A stretch of DNA of 64,000 nucleotides from JACPYM01 sp963699175 (GTDB taxonomy: Bacteria; Acidobacteriota; Blastocatellia; RBC074): assembly GCA_963699175.1 (NCBI GenBank), contig OY969418.1, forward strand, positions 3,100,001-3,164,000, read 5' to 3'. The notes beneath the pieces are model-generated. The model saw only the letters and a list, made by a program, of their open reading frames with translations, ran no database searches and was not told the origin of the DNA. Positions 36,341 to 45,333 of this stretch are shown one piece after another; the stretch's first letter is position 1; the number at the start of each line of letters is the position of its first letter. Made by a program: the position numbers and the translations under genes.

Positions 36341-36652
36341 GTGACTTTGGCCGAGCAGGCGACGCGAGAGATGGCGCAGAACAAACTACTCTACTCCGCC
36401 CTGCTGACATTGCCCGAGGCGGGGTCATGGAAGCTGGAAGTGACAATCAAACGAGAGAAGGAAGCAGCCAGCGTGCTGGGGCAGGTGTCGGTGGCGGTGC
36501 CAAGGCCATTCTTGCTTTCCTACTGGCGAAGTTTGTCGCTGCCACCGCTTGTCATTGCGCTGTTCTGTTTGAACCAGTGGTTAAAGCGGCGCGCTCGGCG
36601 TAACAAAAACGCCTCCCTTGCTCTTGCTGAACGGACAGCGAACGGATGTTGA
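36341..36652 (+). pseudogene. C-terminal remnant of a membrane protein (FixH/YtkA-like)
   Basis: About 104 residues: NKLLYSALLTLPEAGSWKLEV is typical of YtkA/FixH-like Ig-fold domains, then PPLVIALFCLNQWLKRRARR forms a final membrane anchor. The N-terminal signal and first half are missing. It touches the oppositely oriented TonB-receptor remnant at about 36330-36340, so a deletion or rearrangement joined them. Confidence 0.5.
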
Positions 36653-36904
36653 GTACGTACTGTGATTCTTGAGGCGCAGGAAATACTCGCTCAGTTGTTC
36701 TTCATTGAATTGATTGGGCGTCGGACGGTAGAATGCGCCGCCGTCGCCCCACGGCCCGCACAGGCATCCTGTGTGCAAGCACCGAGCCCGCGAAGCTGTA
36801 GATTGCGCGTTCACAACGCATGACCGCGAAAGTCCGGCTTGGTACATTATCACAGTCACGCTTCGGCAAGCACGTTTTCGGGGCACTACCAGCGGAGGTT
36901 AATC

Positions 36905-37693
36905 ATGATAACGCGCAGCGCCGTCCTACTTTTCCTCGTGGGGTTACTGCTTGGCCGCTCAGCATGGGCGACAGACAATCCGCCGCCTGAAGGGTTTGTC
37001 TCGCTCTTCAACGGGAAGGACTTTCTTGGTTGGAAAGCGCCATCCGGCGATAACGTACGCGCACTGCTCATCACCGGCGGACACGAGCACGAGACTTCGT
37101 TTTACTCACTCTTCGACGGCTACAAGGACCTGGGCCGCTTACCGGTGTCGTCCAGCGACATTGCGTTTCAGAGCGACCTGCGTGGCAAGTATGACGTGCT
37201 GATCATGTACGATTTCTCCCGCGACCTGAACGAGACCAGCAGGAAGAACCTCCGCGATTTCGTGGAGGGTGGCAAAGGCATCGTCGTCCTGCACCATGCC
37301 CTGCTGAACTACCAAAAGTGGCCCTGGTGGTACGAGGATGTGGTCGGCGGCAGTTATCGCCTGCAAAAGGAGGGTGACAATCCCTCATCCAGTTACAAGG
37401 GAGACCAGCAGATCAACGTCGCCCCAGAAGGGACGCACCCGATTACTGCGGCACTTAAGCCTTTCCAGGCGCTGGACGAAACCTACAAGAACATGTGGAT
37501 CTCTCCCCGGGTCCGGCCGTTATTGATTACGGACAACCCCAACAGCGACCGGCTGCTGGCGTGGATTGGCCCGTGCGCCACATCTCGGGTGGTCGCCATC
37601 CAACTGGGACACGGTCCCACCATCTTTAGCAAGCCGGAGTACCGGACGGTGGTCCACAACGCCATCCTTTGGTCGGCCGGACGACTCAAGTGA
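36905..37693 (+). CDS. secreted ThuA-domain protein with DUF1080 lead
   Basis: In the 262-residue product GGAGG stands just before the ATG. A signal peptide covers residues 1-23. Next is PPPEGFVSLFNGKDFLGWK, the conserved start of DUF1080 (3-keto-glycoside hydrolase) domains, which breaks off after 20 residues into a ThuA domain (LLITGGHEHE, GKYDVLIMYDF, GGKGIVVLHHAL, HPITAALKPF). ThuA (trehalose utilisation) proteins are common in sugar-degrading clusters. It begins a plus-strand operon with a sugar isomerase-like gene and another ThuA gene. Confidence 0.75.
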   Translation: MITRSAVLLFLVGLLLGRSAWATDNPPPEGFVSLFNGKDFLGWKAPSGDNVRALLITGGHEHETSFYSLFDGYKDLGRLPVSSSDIAFQSDLRGKYDVLIMYDFSRDLNETSRKNLRDFVEGGKGIVVLHHALLNYQKWPWWYEDVVGGSYRLQKEGDNPSSSYKGDQQINVAPEGTHPITAALKPFQALDETYKNMWISPRVRPLLITDNPNSDRLLAWIGPCATSRVVAIQLGHGPTIFSKPEYRTVVHNAILWSAGRLK

Positions 37694-37747
37694 CAGTCAC
37701 GAGCGCGGCCGGGTCTGTTCTCCGGGCGACTCAAGGGAGGAATTGCG

Positions 37748-38758
37748 ATGAAATTGGGACTCTATAGCATTACCTATCTGGGACTCTGGTATCGCGGGGA
37801 AGCTCTGTCGCTTCCAGCAATGATCACCCGGGCAAAGCAGTATGGCTATGACGGGATCGAAATTGACGGCAAGCGGCCGCACGGCAATCCGCTCGATTGG
37901 CCGACGCTGCGCTGCCACGAACTACGCTCCATCGCCGACGGCGAAGGGATCGAGATCTTCGCGGTGGCGGCCAACAACGACTTCAGCAACCCCGTGCCCG
38001 AGGTCCGCGAGGCCCAGATCTGCTGTGTGCGCGACCTGATCCGCATGACGGCCGATCTCGGGGCGCCAACGCTGCGGGTCTTCCTGGCCTGGTGGGGCGT
38101 CACGCGACATCCGCAATTGGCCAGCTATGACATTGCCAAGCGCCTCTGGACGGTCGTCCACGAGCCGTTCTCGCCCGAGGAAATCTGGGGCTGGTGCCGC
38201 GAGGCGCTGGCCGAGTGTGCGCGCTACGCCGAGGACGCCGGCGTTACGCTAGCCCTGCAAAATCACAAGCCCGTCATCCACGACCATCAGGATGTGATGC
38301 GCATGGTGCGCGAGGTGGACTCGCCCGCTCTGAAGGTCTGCCTCGATGCTCCTCTCATGCCTGACCGGAGCACTGACGTCATTTACCAAGCGGCACGAGA
38401 CGTCGGCCCGCTGCAAGCGCTGTCGCATTTCGGCGGCGAATTCGAGCGCCTCTCGGACGGAGCGATCCGCGGGTTTGATGTGTTCGACAAAAAGGTGCGA
38501 GGCGATACGAACCAGTACTACCGCGATTTTGTCCGCGCCATGCGGGGCATTGGTTATGAGGGCTACATGAGCTACGAGCTGTGCCACGATTTGCCCGTGG
38601 TGGATGGCCAGACGGTTGATATCGGCTATGCTCATCAGCAGGCCCAACTGGCGGCTGAGTTCATGCGGGACTTGATCGCGTCGTCGGAGTCGGATCGCCG
38701 CGAAACCCTCAATGCATCCCTCACAACTTCTGGCACGACTTTCGGGAGGTCGGCATGA
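37748..38758 (+). CDS. sugar phosphate isomerase/epimerase-like TIM barrel
   Basis: This 336-residue protein belongs to the xylose isomerase-like AP-endonuclease-2 fold. Landmarks are GYDGIEIDGKRPHG, APTLRVFLAWWGV, GVTLALQNHKP (metal-binding), LKVCLDAPL and YEGYMSYELCHD (metal-binding Glu). The C-terminal 25 residues are a Ser/Thr-rich tail. Enzymes of this family isomerise keto and aldo sugars or act on inosose, so inositol use is possible but not shown. It lies 54 bases after the first ThuA gene and overlaps the next by four. Confidence 0.8.
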   Translation: MKLGLYSITYLGLWYRGEALSLPAMITRAKQYGYDGIEIDGKRPHGNPLDWPTLRCHELRSIADGEGIEIFAVAANNDFSNPVPEVREAQICCVRDLIRMTADLGAPTLRVFLAWWGVTRHPQLASYDIAKRLWTVVHEPFSPEEIWGWCREALAECARYAEDAGVTLALQNHKPVIHDHQDVMRMVREVDSPALKVCLDAPLMPDRSTDVIYQAARDVGPLQALSHFGGEFERLSDGAIRGFDVFDKKVRGDTNQYYRDFVRAMRGIGYEGYMSYELCHDLPVVDGQTVDIGYAHQQAQLAAEFMRDLIASSESDRRETLNASLTTSGTTFGRSA

Positions 38759-39615
38759 AACTGTTCCGACGTCTCGTAGTGATAGCCGCCAGCCTGGCCG
38801 TGGCGAATCTCCTTGCTCTATCTTCTCCCCCAACCGCCCTAACCATTGGTCAACAAGGCGGGGTGAAGGAAGAGAAGAAGCGGCGGCTCCTGGTCATTGG
38901 GCAAAGCAAAGGCTATCAGCACGAAGCAATCTCTACCGCGATGGTCACCCTTTACAACCTCGGGCGAAGCTCGGGGCGCTGGGACACTTATTTTCGGACC
39001 GACTGCGCCAACATTACCAAAAAGCCGCTGAAGTGGGGCGCGAAGAACCTCGATGCCTTCGATGCCGTGGCTTTTTTCACCGACGGCGACCTGGACATGG
39101 ATGACTCGCAGAAGGCTGACCTGTTGTCATTCGTCCGCGATGACGGCAAAGGTTTCATCGGCATCCATAGCGCCGCCATCACGTTCACGTCCTGGCCGGA
39201 GTACGGCAAGATGCTCGGCGGCTACTTCGATGGCCACCCCTGGGGAGAATTCCAGGCGCCGCTCCTCGTAGAGGATCCAAACTTTCCCGGCATGACGCGC
39301 CTGTCCCAGAACTTCACGCTCCAAGACGAAATCTACCAAATCAAGGACTTCTCGCGCGCCAACGTGCGCGTGCTGCTGCGTCTCGATGCCGACAAGGTCG
39401 ATCTTGCCAGACAAGGCGTCCATCGTCAGGACAAAGACTTCGCAGTCATCTGGGCTCGCGAGTACGGCAAAGGGCGTGTTCTCTACAATGGCCTTGGGCA
39501 TCGTGAGGAGATCTGGGGACGGCCCGACATCCAGCAGATGTGGGTGGACATGGTACGCTGGTCCATGGGAGATCTTCCCGGCGATGCCGCTCCCCGGCCC
39601 GCGTTGGCAAGATAA
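38755..39615 (+). CDS. secreted ThuA-domain protein
   Basis: This 286-residue protein has a signal peptide to about residue 28, then a complete ThuA domain: LLVIGQSKGYQHEAIS, FDAVAFFTDGDLDM, GKGFIGIHSAAITFTSWPEYGKMLGGYFDGHPWG, HRQDKDFAVIWAREYGKGRVLYNGLGHREEIW. The ATG overlaps the upstream stop (ATGA). The last 137 codons are repeated 2.2 kb away as a fragment. Confidence 0.8.
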   Translation: MKLFRRLVVIAASLAVANLLALSSPPTALTIGQQGGVKEEKKRRLLVIGQSKGYQHEAISTAMVTLYNLGRSSGRWDTYFRTDCANITKKPLKWGAKNLDAFDAVAFFTDGDLDMDDSQKADLLSFVRDDGKGFIGIHSAAITFTSWPEYGKMLGGYFDGHPWGEFQAPLLVEDPNFPGMTRLSQNFTLQDEIYQIKDFSRANVRVLLRLDADKVDLARQGVHRQDKDFAVIWAREYGKGRVLYNGLGHREEIWGRPDIQQMWVDMVRWSMGDLPGDAAPRPALAR

Positions 39616-39627
39616 CGTTCTCGGTGT
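39203..39627 (+). repeat. direct repeat copy A (ThuA 3' part)
   Basis: These 425 bases recur at 41403-41830 with about twenty base differences and one added codon (an extra CTG in copy B). The match ends just after the stop codon, at CTCGGTGT. Confidence 0.9.
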
Positions 39628-40029
39628 CCATGTCAAAAACTGTTACACGGCGCTGCGCCATCAATAATCATCGCCCTTCACCCGTCTACCGTGCGTCGAG
39701 CCAACCTCATCCTGGTTGCAAGTTGTTTGTCTAAGATATTAGGTAAATGGGGGAGCTACAATAAACGAGCAGCAACCGCCAAAAAAATGGGGAAGGGGTC
39801 ACAGAAACTATTGACGACTTCAGGGTATTCCGCATCTACCCTGATACGGTCGCCTTCGGCCCTGTTGGCTGATCACCATCCGGAGCGGTGCATCGCTGAA
39901 CCACCAGAAGTCCAGCGTGCACTGCTCTCGGAAACTATCTTCAAACGCCCAGAAGCCACACTTTACCGGTCACCTTTCGCCGTCGATCGTCAGGCGAACG
40001 AGGTGGGTAGCGCACTTAACGCGGAGTGA
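39628..40029. other. 402-base non-coding stretch inside repeat-bounded segment
   Basis: No gene with a plausible start or family match was found. It separates the ThuA gene from the convergent sugar-dehydrogenase pseudogene. Confidence 0.45.
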
Positions 40030-41266
40030 TCACTTCGGAGTCACCTTGGGAGTCACATGAATCAGTGCGCCGGGATTCGCGTCTTCCAGCAACCACAGCG
40101 AACCGTCGGGCGCTTGTTCCACATCGCGAATACGTTTGCCGACATTCCAGCGCTCGGCGGTCTTGGCTCCGCCTTTACCGTCGAAGATGATGCGATTGAG
40201 CGTCATGCGTCGCCAGGCCGCTGATAAAGCCACTGCCGTCCCATTGCGGAAAAGTTTTGGTACCGCGGTAGAACATCAGGTTGCCCGGCGCGATCACCGG
40301 TACCCAATAGAGGACCGGCTTCGCCAAGTCGGGCCGCGTGTCGTGACTGGGAATCGGCACCTCGTTGTAGTTCTTCCCGTAGGAGACGAGTGGCCAGCCG
40401 TAGTTTTTGCCCTTCTCGATCAGGTTCAGCTCGTCGCCGCCGCGCGGGCCATGTTCAACCTCCCATAATTCACCGGTTGGCGAAAGCGCCAAACCATACG
40501 GTGCGCGGAAGCCACTAGCCCAGGTTTCTGCTGGCGTCAGGTTGGGGCCGGGAAAGGTATAGGTGCTCACCGGCTTCGCTGTCTTGGCAACTTCGGTGTC
40601 CTGTGGCGGATCGATGAGCTGAATGGTGGCAGCACCGGTTTTGCCGAAGTTGGGATTGCCCGGGGCTGGTTTGCCATCCAGCGTTAGCCGCAGAATCTTG
40701 CCTACCGGCTGGTCCGGATCCTGGGCCGGGGTCATGCGCTGGCGGTCGCCAACCGTCATGAACAGATACTGACCATCGGGCGAGAAAACGACCTGCCCGC
40801 CTGCCTGGCCTCCCTTGCCTCTGGGCATCTGGCGCCACAGCACATTGAAATCCAGCAATCTATTACGTCGGAGGTCCAGCTTGGCGCGTGCCAACACCTG
40901 GCCACCGCCATAGTCACCCGGCTCGATATAGGTGAGATAGATGCTTTCGTCGGTAGCGAAATGGGGCGAGACGTAAACGCCCAGCATGCCGTTCTGATTC
41001 TGCCAGTAGACGGGGGGCGTATTGCCCAATGGCGCGATCTTTTCTCCCTGAGGCGAGACCAGCCAAATGGGCCCGATCTTTTCGGTCACCAACATGCGCC
41101 CATCCGGGAGGAACGCAATCCGCCAAGGCAGCTCAAACGTGGCTGTCGTGGTCAACTGAAAAGGCAGTGTAGCTTCGGGTTTCTGTTCGCCCACATTGGT
41201 TTGGGCCCAAACAGCCGCCGACACCAACGTGAGAAGCAGCGCGACTCTCGCTAATTTCATCATCAT
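40030..41266 (-). pseudogene. glucose/sorbosone dehydrogenase (PQQ-type), frameshifted
   Basis: It has a signal peptide (residues 1-21), then a six-bladed glucose/sorbosone dehydrogenase (ELPWRIAFLPDGRMLVTEKIG, QNGMLGVYVSPHF, APYGLALSPTGELWEVEHGPRGGDELNLIEKGKNYGW). The frame breaks near 40200-40215, after WDGSGFISGLAT. The last 60 residues (TLNRIIFDGKGGA...VEQAPDGSLWLLED) continue in another frame to the stop at 40030. One base was lost or gained there, or there is a sequencing error. Intact enzymes oxidise sugars in the periplasm with PQQ. Confidence 0.8.
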
Positions 41267-41402
41267 TCTCCTTGCTTCATTTTTGAAAGACGTAGTTCAG
41301 TATATCACAGTCGATGGTCACTACAGGCGCGTCAGCGTGGGGCTGCGGACGTGGACGAACGGTTCAATCTGATTCACCGGCTGCCGCCCAGTCTCTGCGA
41401 TC

Positions 41403-41818
41403 ACGGCAAGATGCTCGGCGGCTACTTCGATGGCCACCCCTGGGGAAAATTCCAGGCGCCGCTCCCAGTAGAGGATCCGAACTTCCCCGGCATGACACGC
41501 CTGTCCCAGAACTTCACGCTCCAAGACGAAATCTACCAAATCAAGGACTTCTCGCGCGCCAACGTGCGCGTGCTGCTGCTGCGTCTCGACGCCGACAAGG
41601 TTGATCTGTCCAGGCAAGGCGTCCATCGTCAGGACAAGGACTTCGCGGTCATCTGGGCCCGCGAGTACGGCAAAGGGCGTGTTCTCTACAATGGCCTTGG
41701 GCATCGTGAGGAGATCTGGGGACGGCCCGACATCCAGCAGATGTGGGTGGACATGGTACGCTGGTCCATGGGAGATCTTCCCGGTGATGCCGCTCCCCGA
41801 CCCGCGTCGGCAAGATAA
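41403..41818 (+). pseudogene. ThuA 3' fragment (repeat copy B)
   Basis: The frame matches residues about 150-286 of the ThuA gene at 38755-39615 almost exactly, without its N-terminal half. The preceding 80 bases are unrelated. It is a duplicated fragment, not a working gene. Confidence 0.8.
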
Positions 41819-41830
41819 CGTTCTCGGTGT
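41403..41830 (+). repeat. direct repeat copy B (ThuA 3' part)
   Basis: This 428-base copy of 39203-39627 ends 15 bases before the IS630 element. Confidence 0.9.
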
Positions 41831-41845
41831 GCTCCATATTCTCTA

Positions 41846-43052
41846 GTGTTTCATCGCACAAGTTTTGACGAATGCTTTTTGCAATGGGCCGGCATTGGCA
41901 GACACTTTCCGCCAGGAGGAAAGACAACCATGCCTGCCAAAAAGTACCATGTCGCACTGACTGAAGAAGAACGCGCCAGCCTGGAACAACTGCTGCGCCG
42001 CGGGCAACACTCTACCCGCAAGCTGACGCGCGCACGCATCCTACTCAAAGCGGATGCCGGACTGGATGATGAGGCGATTGCCGATGAAGTGCAGACCAGT
42101 AGGCCCACCGTCGAGCGCCTGCGGCGGCGCTTCAATGCCATGCGTTTGGAAGCTTTGGCTGAACGGCCCCGCCCAGGCCGCACGCCAAAGCTGGATGAAA
42201 AAGGTGAAGCCCGCTTGATCGCCGAGGCGTGCAGTACGGCGCCGGAGGGGCGGGAGTGTTGGACGTTGCAACTGCTCGCCGAGCGCGTCGTGGCCTTGCA
42301 GCTTAGCGAGGCCTGCTCGCGGGACACCGTGCGACGGGCACTCAAAAAAACGAACTCAAGCCCTGGCGCAAACAGCAGTGGTGTATTCCGGAAGTCAGCG
42401 GAACGTTCGTGGCCGCGATGGAAGATGTGCTGGCGCTCTACGCCGAGCCCTATGACTCGAAACGCCCAAAGGTCAACTTCGACGAGACCAGTCGGCAATT
42501 GCTGGCGGACGTGCGGGAAGGGCTACCGGCCGCGTCCCGCCGACCCGCGCGAGTGGACTGCGAGTATGAACGAAACGGGACGCGCAACCTCTTCATCCAT
42601 TGCGAACCGCAGGCTGGCTGGCGGCACGTGGCTGTTACTGAGCGGCGCACTAAGCACGACTTCGCGCAGCAAATGAAATGGCTGGTTGATCAGCAGTACC
42701 CAGACGTCGACCTGATCCGCGTCACGCTCGACAACCTCAACACGCACGGACCGGGCTCATTGTACGAAGCCTTCGCGCCGGAAGAGGCGTTTCGCCTGGC
42801 GCGCAAATTGGAGTTCCATTACACGCCAAAGCATGGCAGTTGGCTTAATATGGCGGAAATTGAACTGAGCATTTTGCAACGGCAGTGCTTGAGGCGCCGC
42901 ATCCCTGATGAAGAAACTCTTCAGCGCGAAGTCGCGGCTTGGGAACTGCAACGCAACCAAGCACAGGAAACTATCGATTGGCGCTTCTCGATCAAGGGTG
43001 CCCGCGAAAAGCTCAAGCGGCTTTATCCATCGAATTCAGTGCGATGAAACAC
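41846..43052 (+). mobile_element. IS630-family insertion sequence, 1207 bp
   Basis: 14-bp terminal inverted repeats (GTGTTTCATCGCAC at 41846-41859 and its complement at 43039-43052) are flanked by TA at 41844-41845 and 43053-43054, the TA target duplication of this family. One transposase spans almost the whole element. It lies next to the duplicated ThuA fragment. Confidence 0.9.
41930..43047 (+). CDS. IS630 transposase (made by -1 frameshift)
   Basis: AGGAGG lies ten bases before the ATG. The first frame (residues 1-about 140) is a helix-turn-helix DNA-binding part (LDDEAIADEVQTSRPTVERLRRRF). At A7 (42344-42350) a -1 shift joins it to the DDE domain: VNFDETSRQLL (Asp), LDNLNTHGPG (Asp) and HGSWLNMAEIELS (Glu), ending at 43047. 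The joined product of about 372 residues has the normal length for IS630. Transcript or ribosome slippage on the A run is known for this family, so it is probably active, not broken. Confidence 0.8.
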
Positions 43053-43066
43053 TAGTCACCGCGAGC

Positions 43067-43588
43067 TTAAGATAAGAATGGGCCCGGGTCATAATCCAGT
43101 AACGCTCCGTCTTCGATGAAATATCGGCGCTTCTGCTCAGGGGGGAAAGGGGTGTCGAGCAGCGCATGCGGAACGGCAATCCCATCCGCGACCTGGCCGC
43201 GCTTGATCAAGTCGAGGCACGCTTGGCGCTCAGCTTCGAACCCGGAATGAAGTCCCAGCGAATCATTGGTGAAGCCGCTGCTCGCCGCCCGGCGGCAAAT
43301 GGCCTGCATGGCCTGCAGCCACTCCTGGTCGGACAAGCCTTCGCCCTCAAAATCGGTCTGTCCACGCAGGTAAGCGGAGCCGTACGCGCCAAAGAAAACA
43401 TACCCAGCCGTCGCACGATCCGTCTCAGGCTGATCCATTAGCCAGACCAAAAAGCTGCGCGGATCGCCAAGGTAGTTGAGCAAGGCGATCGCGGCGACGT
43501 GCCACAGCTCCGGATCACGCCGCGACTTCACCCAAGCGACATGCTCTGGATCGCGCATATTCAGTTCGTTGAACGGAAACTTCACCAT
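43067..43588 (-). CDS. hypothetical protein (DUF4274-like)
   Basis: The product has 173 residues from the ATG at 43588; a TTG further upstream would add 19. RDPELWHVAAIALLNYLGDP...QPETDRATAGYVFFGAY resembles DUF4274, a family of unknown function often found near polymorphic-toxin genes. The C-terminal half is not recognised. Its stop lies 13 bases from the IS630 target site, so the element almost hit it. Confidence 0.5.
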   Translation of the reverse strand: MVKFPFNELNMRDPEHVAWVKSRRDPELWHVAAIALLNYLGDPRSFLVWLMDQPETDRATAGYVFFGAYGSAYLRGQTDFEGEGLSDQEWLQAMQAICRRAASSGFTNDSLGLHSGFEAERQACLDLIKRGQVADGIAVPHALLDTPFPPEQKRRYFIEDGALLDYDPGPFLS

Positions 43589-43867
43589 TGCGTTCTGAAT
43601 AGCATAACCTGCCGACTTCCAAAACCAATGGGAAGGAATAGCCAAATTTCCTGATGCTTAGCACTCGATAAGTATTCCACTTTTAGCTGACTGAACGCTT
43701 ACAATGGCTTTGCTCTGCGGCTGATAAGGCCGTTTCCGAATTACGGGAGCAGGTGCAAATTACGTCGTTCCGTGAATGGCAACGTCCTTTATCATGCAGG
43801 GACGAAGTAAGGCACGCGAGCATTTTGCTGGCCTTTTTTGGCAGCATTAGCCCGCACAGGGCCGTCT
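43589..43867. other. 279-base intergenic stretch
   Basis: No gene or clear signal was recognised between the DUF4274-like gene and the end of the Nudix pseudogene. Confidence 0.4.
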
Positions 43868-44392
43868 CTAAACAAGCCCTGCCTCCACCAACGCCCGCTG
43901 ATAGATTGGCTCGAAGCCCGCTTCCATCCAGAGATGCGCCAGCAGCTCGGTGGCTGGGATCACGCGGCGATGCGCGATTTCAAAGCGGGGATCCCACGAC
44001 AGCAACTCAACCTTTGCCAACTAGACGAAGCGTACCAGCACACGCCCTTGCTCAGGCCCAGTGAGACACACGGCACGGCAGAAGCCGAGCAGCCGCGCAG
44101 CAACGACGGCCACGCACTCTTCCTCCAAGACTTCGCGGCGGAGAGTCTGCTCCCAAGACTCCTCACCCTCGGGACGGCCCCCTGGCCACCCCCAGCGCTC
44201 GCCATCGTTGCTGATCAGCACGACGCCCGCGGCGGCAGTCACGCAGAAAGCATTCGCTCCATGTGTCTGACCCACCGGAACCGCAAGCGGAGAGTGCCAA
44301 GCGATCAACCAATCGCCACCCTTGGAGCAAACAGCGAACTCTTCGCCATCGCGCGCAACACAACTCTGAACCATTACCATTTCCTCAATCAA
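43868..44392 (-). pseudogene. Nudix hydrolase interrupted by an in-frame TAG
   Basis: The frame shows a full Nudix box (GGRPEGEESWEQTLRREVLEEE) at residues about 70-92. It stops at TAG (44021-44023) after residue 123, then continues in the same frame with family-like sequence (VELLSWDPRFEIAHRRVIPATELLAHLW...) to a second stop at 43868. A single base change (such as TGG to TAG) explains it. TAG is not a selenocysteine codon, so this is decay or a sequencing error. It lies six bases after the VOC gene. Confidence 0.7.
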
Positions 44393-44398
44393 TGTTGC

Positions 44399-44758
44399 TC
44401 AAGCGTTCAAACGCGTGCAGATATCGAGTTTGTTTCCATCTGGGTCAATCACGCGGAAATCTTTGAGCCTGCCTTCGAACACCTCTGGCGGCGACTGCGC
44501 CACCACCCCTCTGGCCGTGATCTCTGCGTAAAATGCGTCCACGTCAGGCACGTAGAGAAAAACCAGGCCGCCCGCCTCGCAATCGCCGCGATGTTGCGTC
44601 AGGTACAACGAAAGCCCGTCACGGCTGATCGTCGCGAAGACAGGCAGATGCGGCGCAAAGCGGTGTTCGCGCTCGATCTGAAATCCGAGCCCCTCCACAT
44701 AGAAGGCCTTGCTCTTTTCGTAATCGGTAATGCGCAGTGCCGGGTATACATTCTGCAT
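44399..44758 (-). CDS. VOC-family (glyoxalase/bleomycin-resistance) protein
   Basis: This 119-residue protein has the VOC beta-alpha-beta repeats: PALRITDYEKSKAFYVEGLGFQIEREH, then FLYVPDVDAFYAEITARG and VIDPDGNKLDI. Such proteins bind metals and electrophiles or organomercury-like compounds (MerB is unrelated). It is the penultimate gene of the MerR-controlled unit. Its start follows the thioredoxin-like remnant by one base. Confidence 0.75.
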   Translation of the reverse strand: MQNVYPALRITDYEKSKAFYVEGLGFQIEREHRFAPHLPVFATISRDGLSLYLTQHRGDCEAGGLVFLYVPDVDAFYAEITARGVVAQSPPEVFEGRLKDFRVIDPDGNKLDICTRLNA

Positions 44759-44759
44759 T

Positions 44760-44945
44760 TCATTTGCTCTCCAGGCTCTGGAGGAAGCGGTCGAGCTCTG
44801 CGGCAAAGCTCTCGGCATCTTGAAAGCCTCTGAGCCGGTGAATGATTCTGCCGTCCGGTGAAACAAAACGAATGTCGGGCAGCCCGACCACGCCAAGCCG
44901 CCGGGACAGTCTTGTCTGTTTGTCGGTATCTACTTGAACAAAGTG
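44760..44945 (-). pseudogene. C-terminal remnant of a DsbD-type thioredoxin domain
   Basis: About 60 residues (HHFVQVDTDKQTRLSRRLGVVGLPDIRFVSP, then GFQDAESFAAELDRFL) match the end of thioredoxin-like domains of the DsbD kind. They lie in a different frame from the upstream selenoprotein-like gene and overlap its end. There is no start and no CxxC. It is probably a fusion scar between two thioredoxin-fold genes. Confidence 0.6.
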
Positions 44946-45310
44946 GTGGCGTTCGGAACTCTGCCCTCATTGTCTGACGGCAAGCACGGCACCCACACAG
45001 CGTAGACGCGCAGATCGGCATCCTTGATTTGATTGAGCACTTTGTTACGGACTTCGGAGGCCCCCCGAATGACGCAACCTGGTCAAGTCGGGGAGAGGAG
45101 AACCAGCAGCCGCAGCTTACCCTTGTCCTGATTGAAGCGCGTGCGGAGTGCGTTTAAGTCTTTCGAGTAAGGACGCGCGGTCGGGTTGCTTACAGCGGCT
45201 TTCTGATCTTTCGTTTGCCCGTTGGCGGTTTGCTCGACACTTGCAGTGAAACAGCCGAGCCACAGCAGCAAGCCGAAACAGAGAGCGATGCAAACACGTT
45301 TTTCTTTCAT
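44930..45310 (-). CDS. putative selenoprotein, truncated thioredoxin-like (UxxC)
   Basis: A lipoprotein- or Sec-type signal (FGLLLWLGC) starts the protein. The frame runs from 45310 through TGA at 45083-45085 (codon 76) to TAG at 44930, 126 residues if TGA is read. Around the TGA the protein reads LLSPT-U-PGCVIRGAS, against LLSPV-C-PMCRSG in the Cys paralogue at 46625, so U76 replaces the first Cys of the redox pair. A SECIS-like hairpin follows. The protein breaks off after ATTLFK, about 65 residues short of its paralogue. Function, if any, is thiol-based metal handling or reduction in the periplasm. Confidence 0.65.
45053..45069 (-). promoter_or_regulatory. SECIS-like hairpin of truncated selenoprotein
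   Basis: On the minus strand, TTCGG and CCGAA (5 bp, perfect) enclose the loop GGGGCCT. The first loop G is the 19th base after TGA, within the 16-37 window of bacterial SECIS elements. The loop matches that in the second selenoprotein except for one base. Confidence 0.6.
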
Positions 45311-45333
45311 AGCTCACCTCATTGTTTGACACT

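Noticed and set aside
39691..40029. 112-residue open frame between ThuA and the dehydrogenase
   Set aside because: No binding site before the start, unusual composition and no recognisable domain.
43868..44392. Selenocysteine or pyrrolysine reading of the Nudix stop
   Set aside because: The codon is TAG, not TGA, no conserved redox residue is expected there, and no pyrrolysine gene is seen.
43838..44833. 331-residue plus-strand open frame
   Set aside because: It lies antisense to the Nudix, VOC and neighbouring genes, and its protein has no domain pattern.
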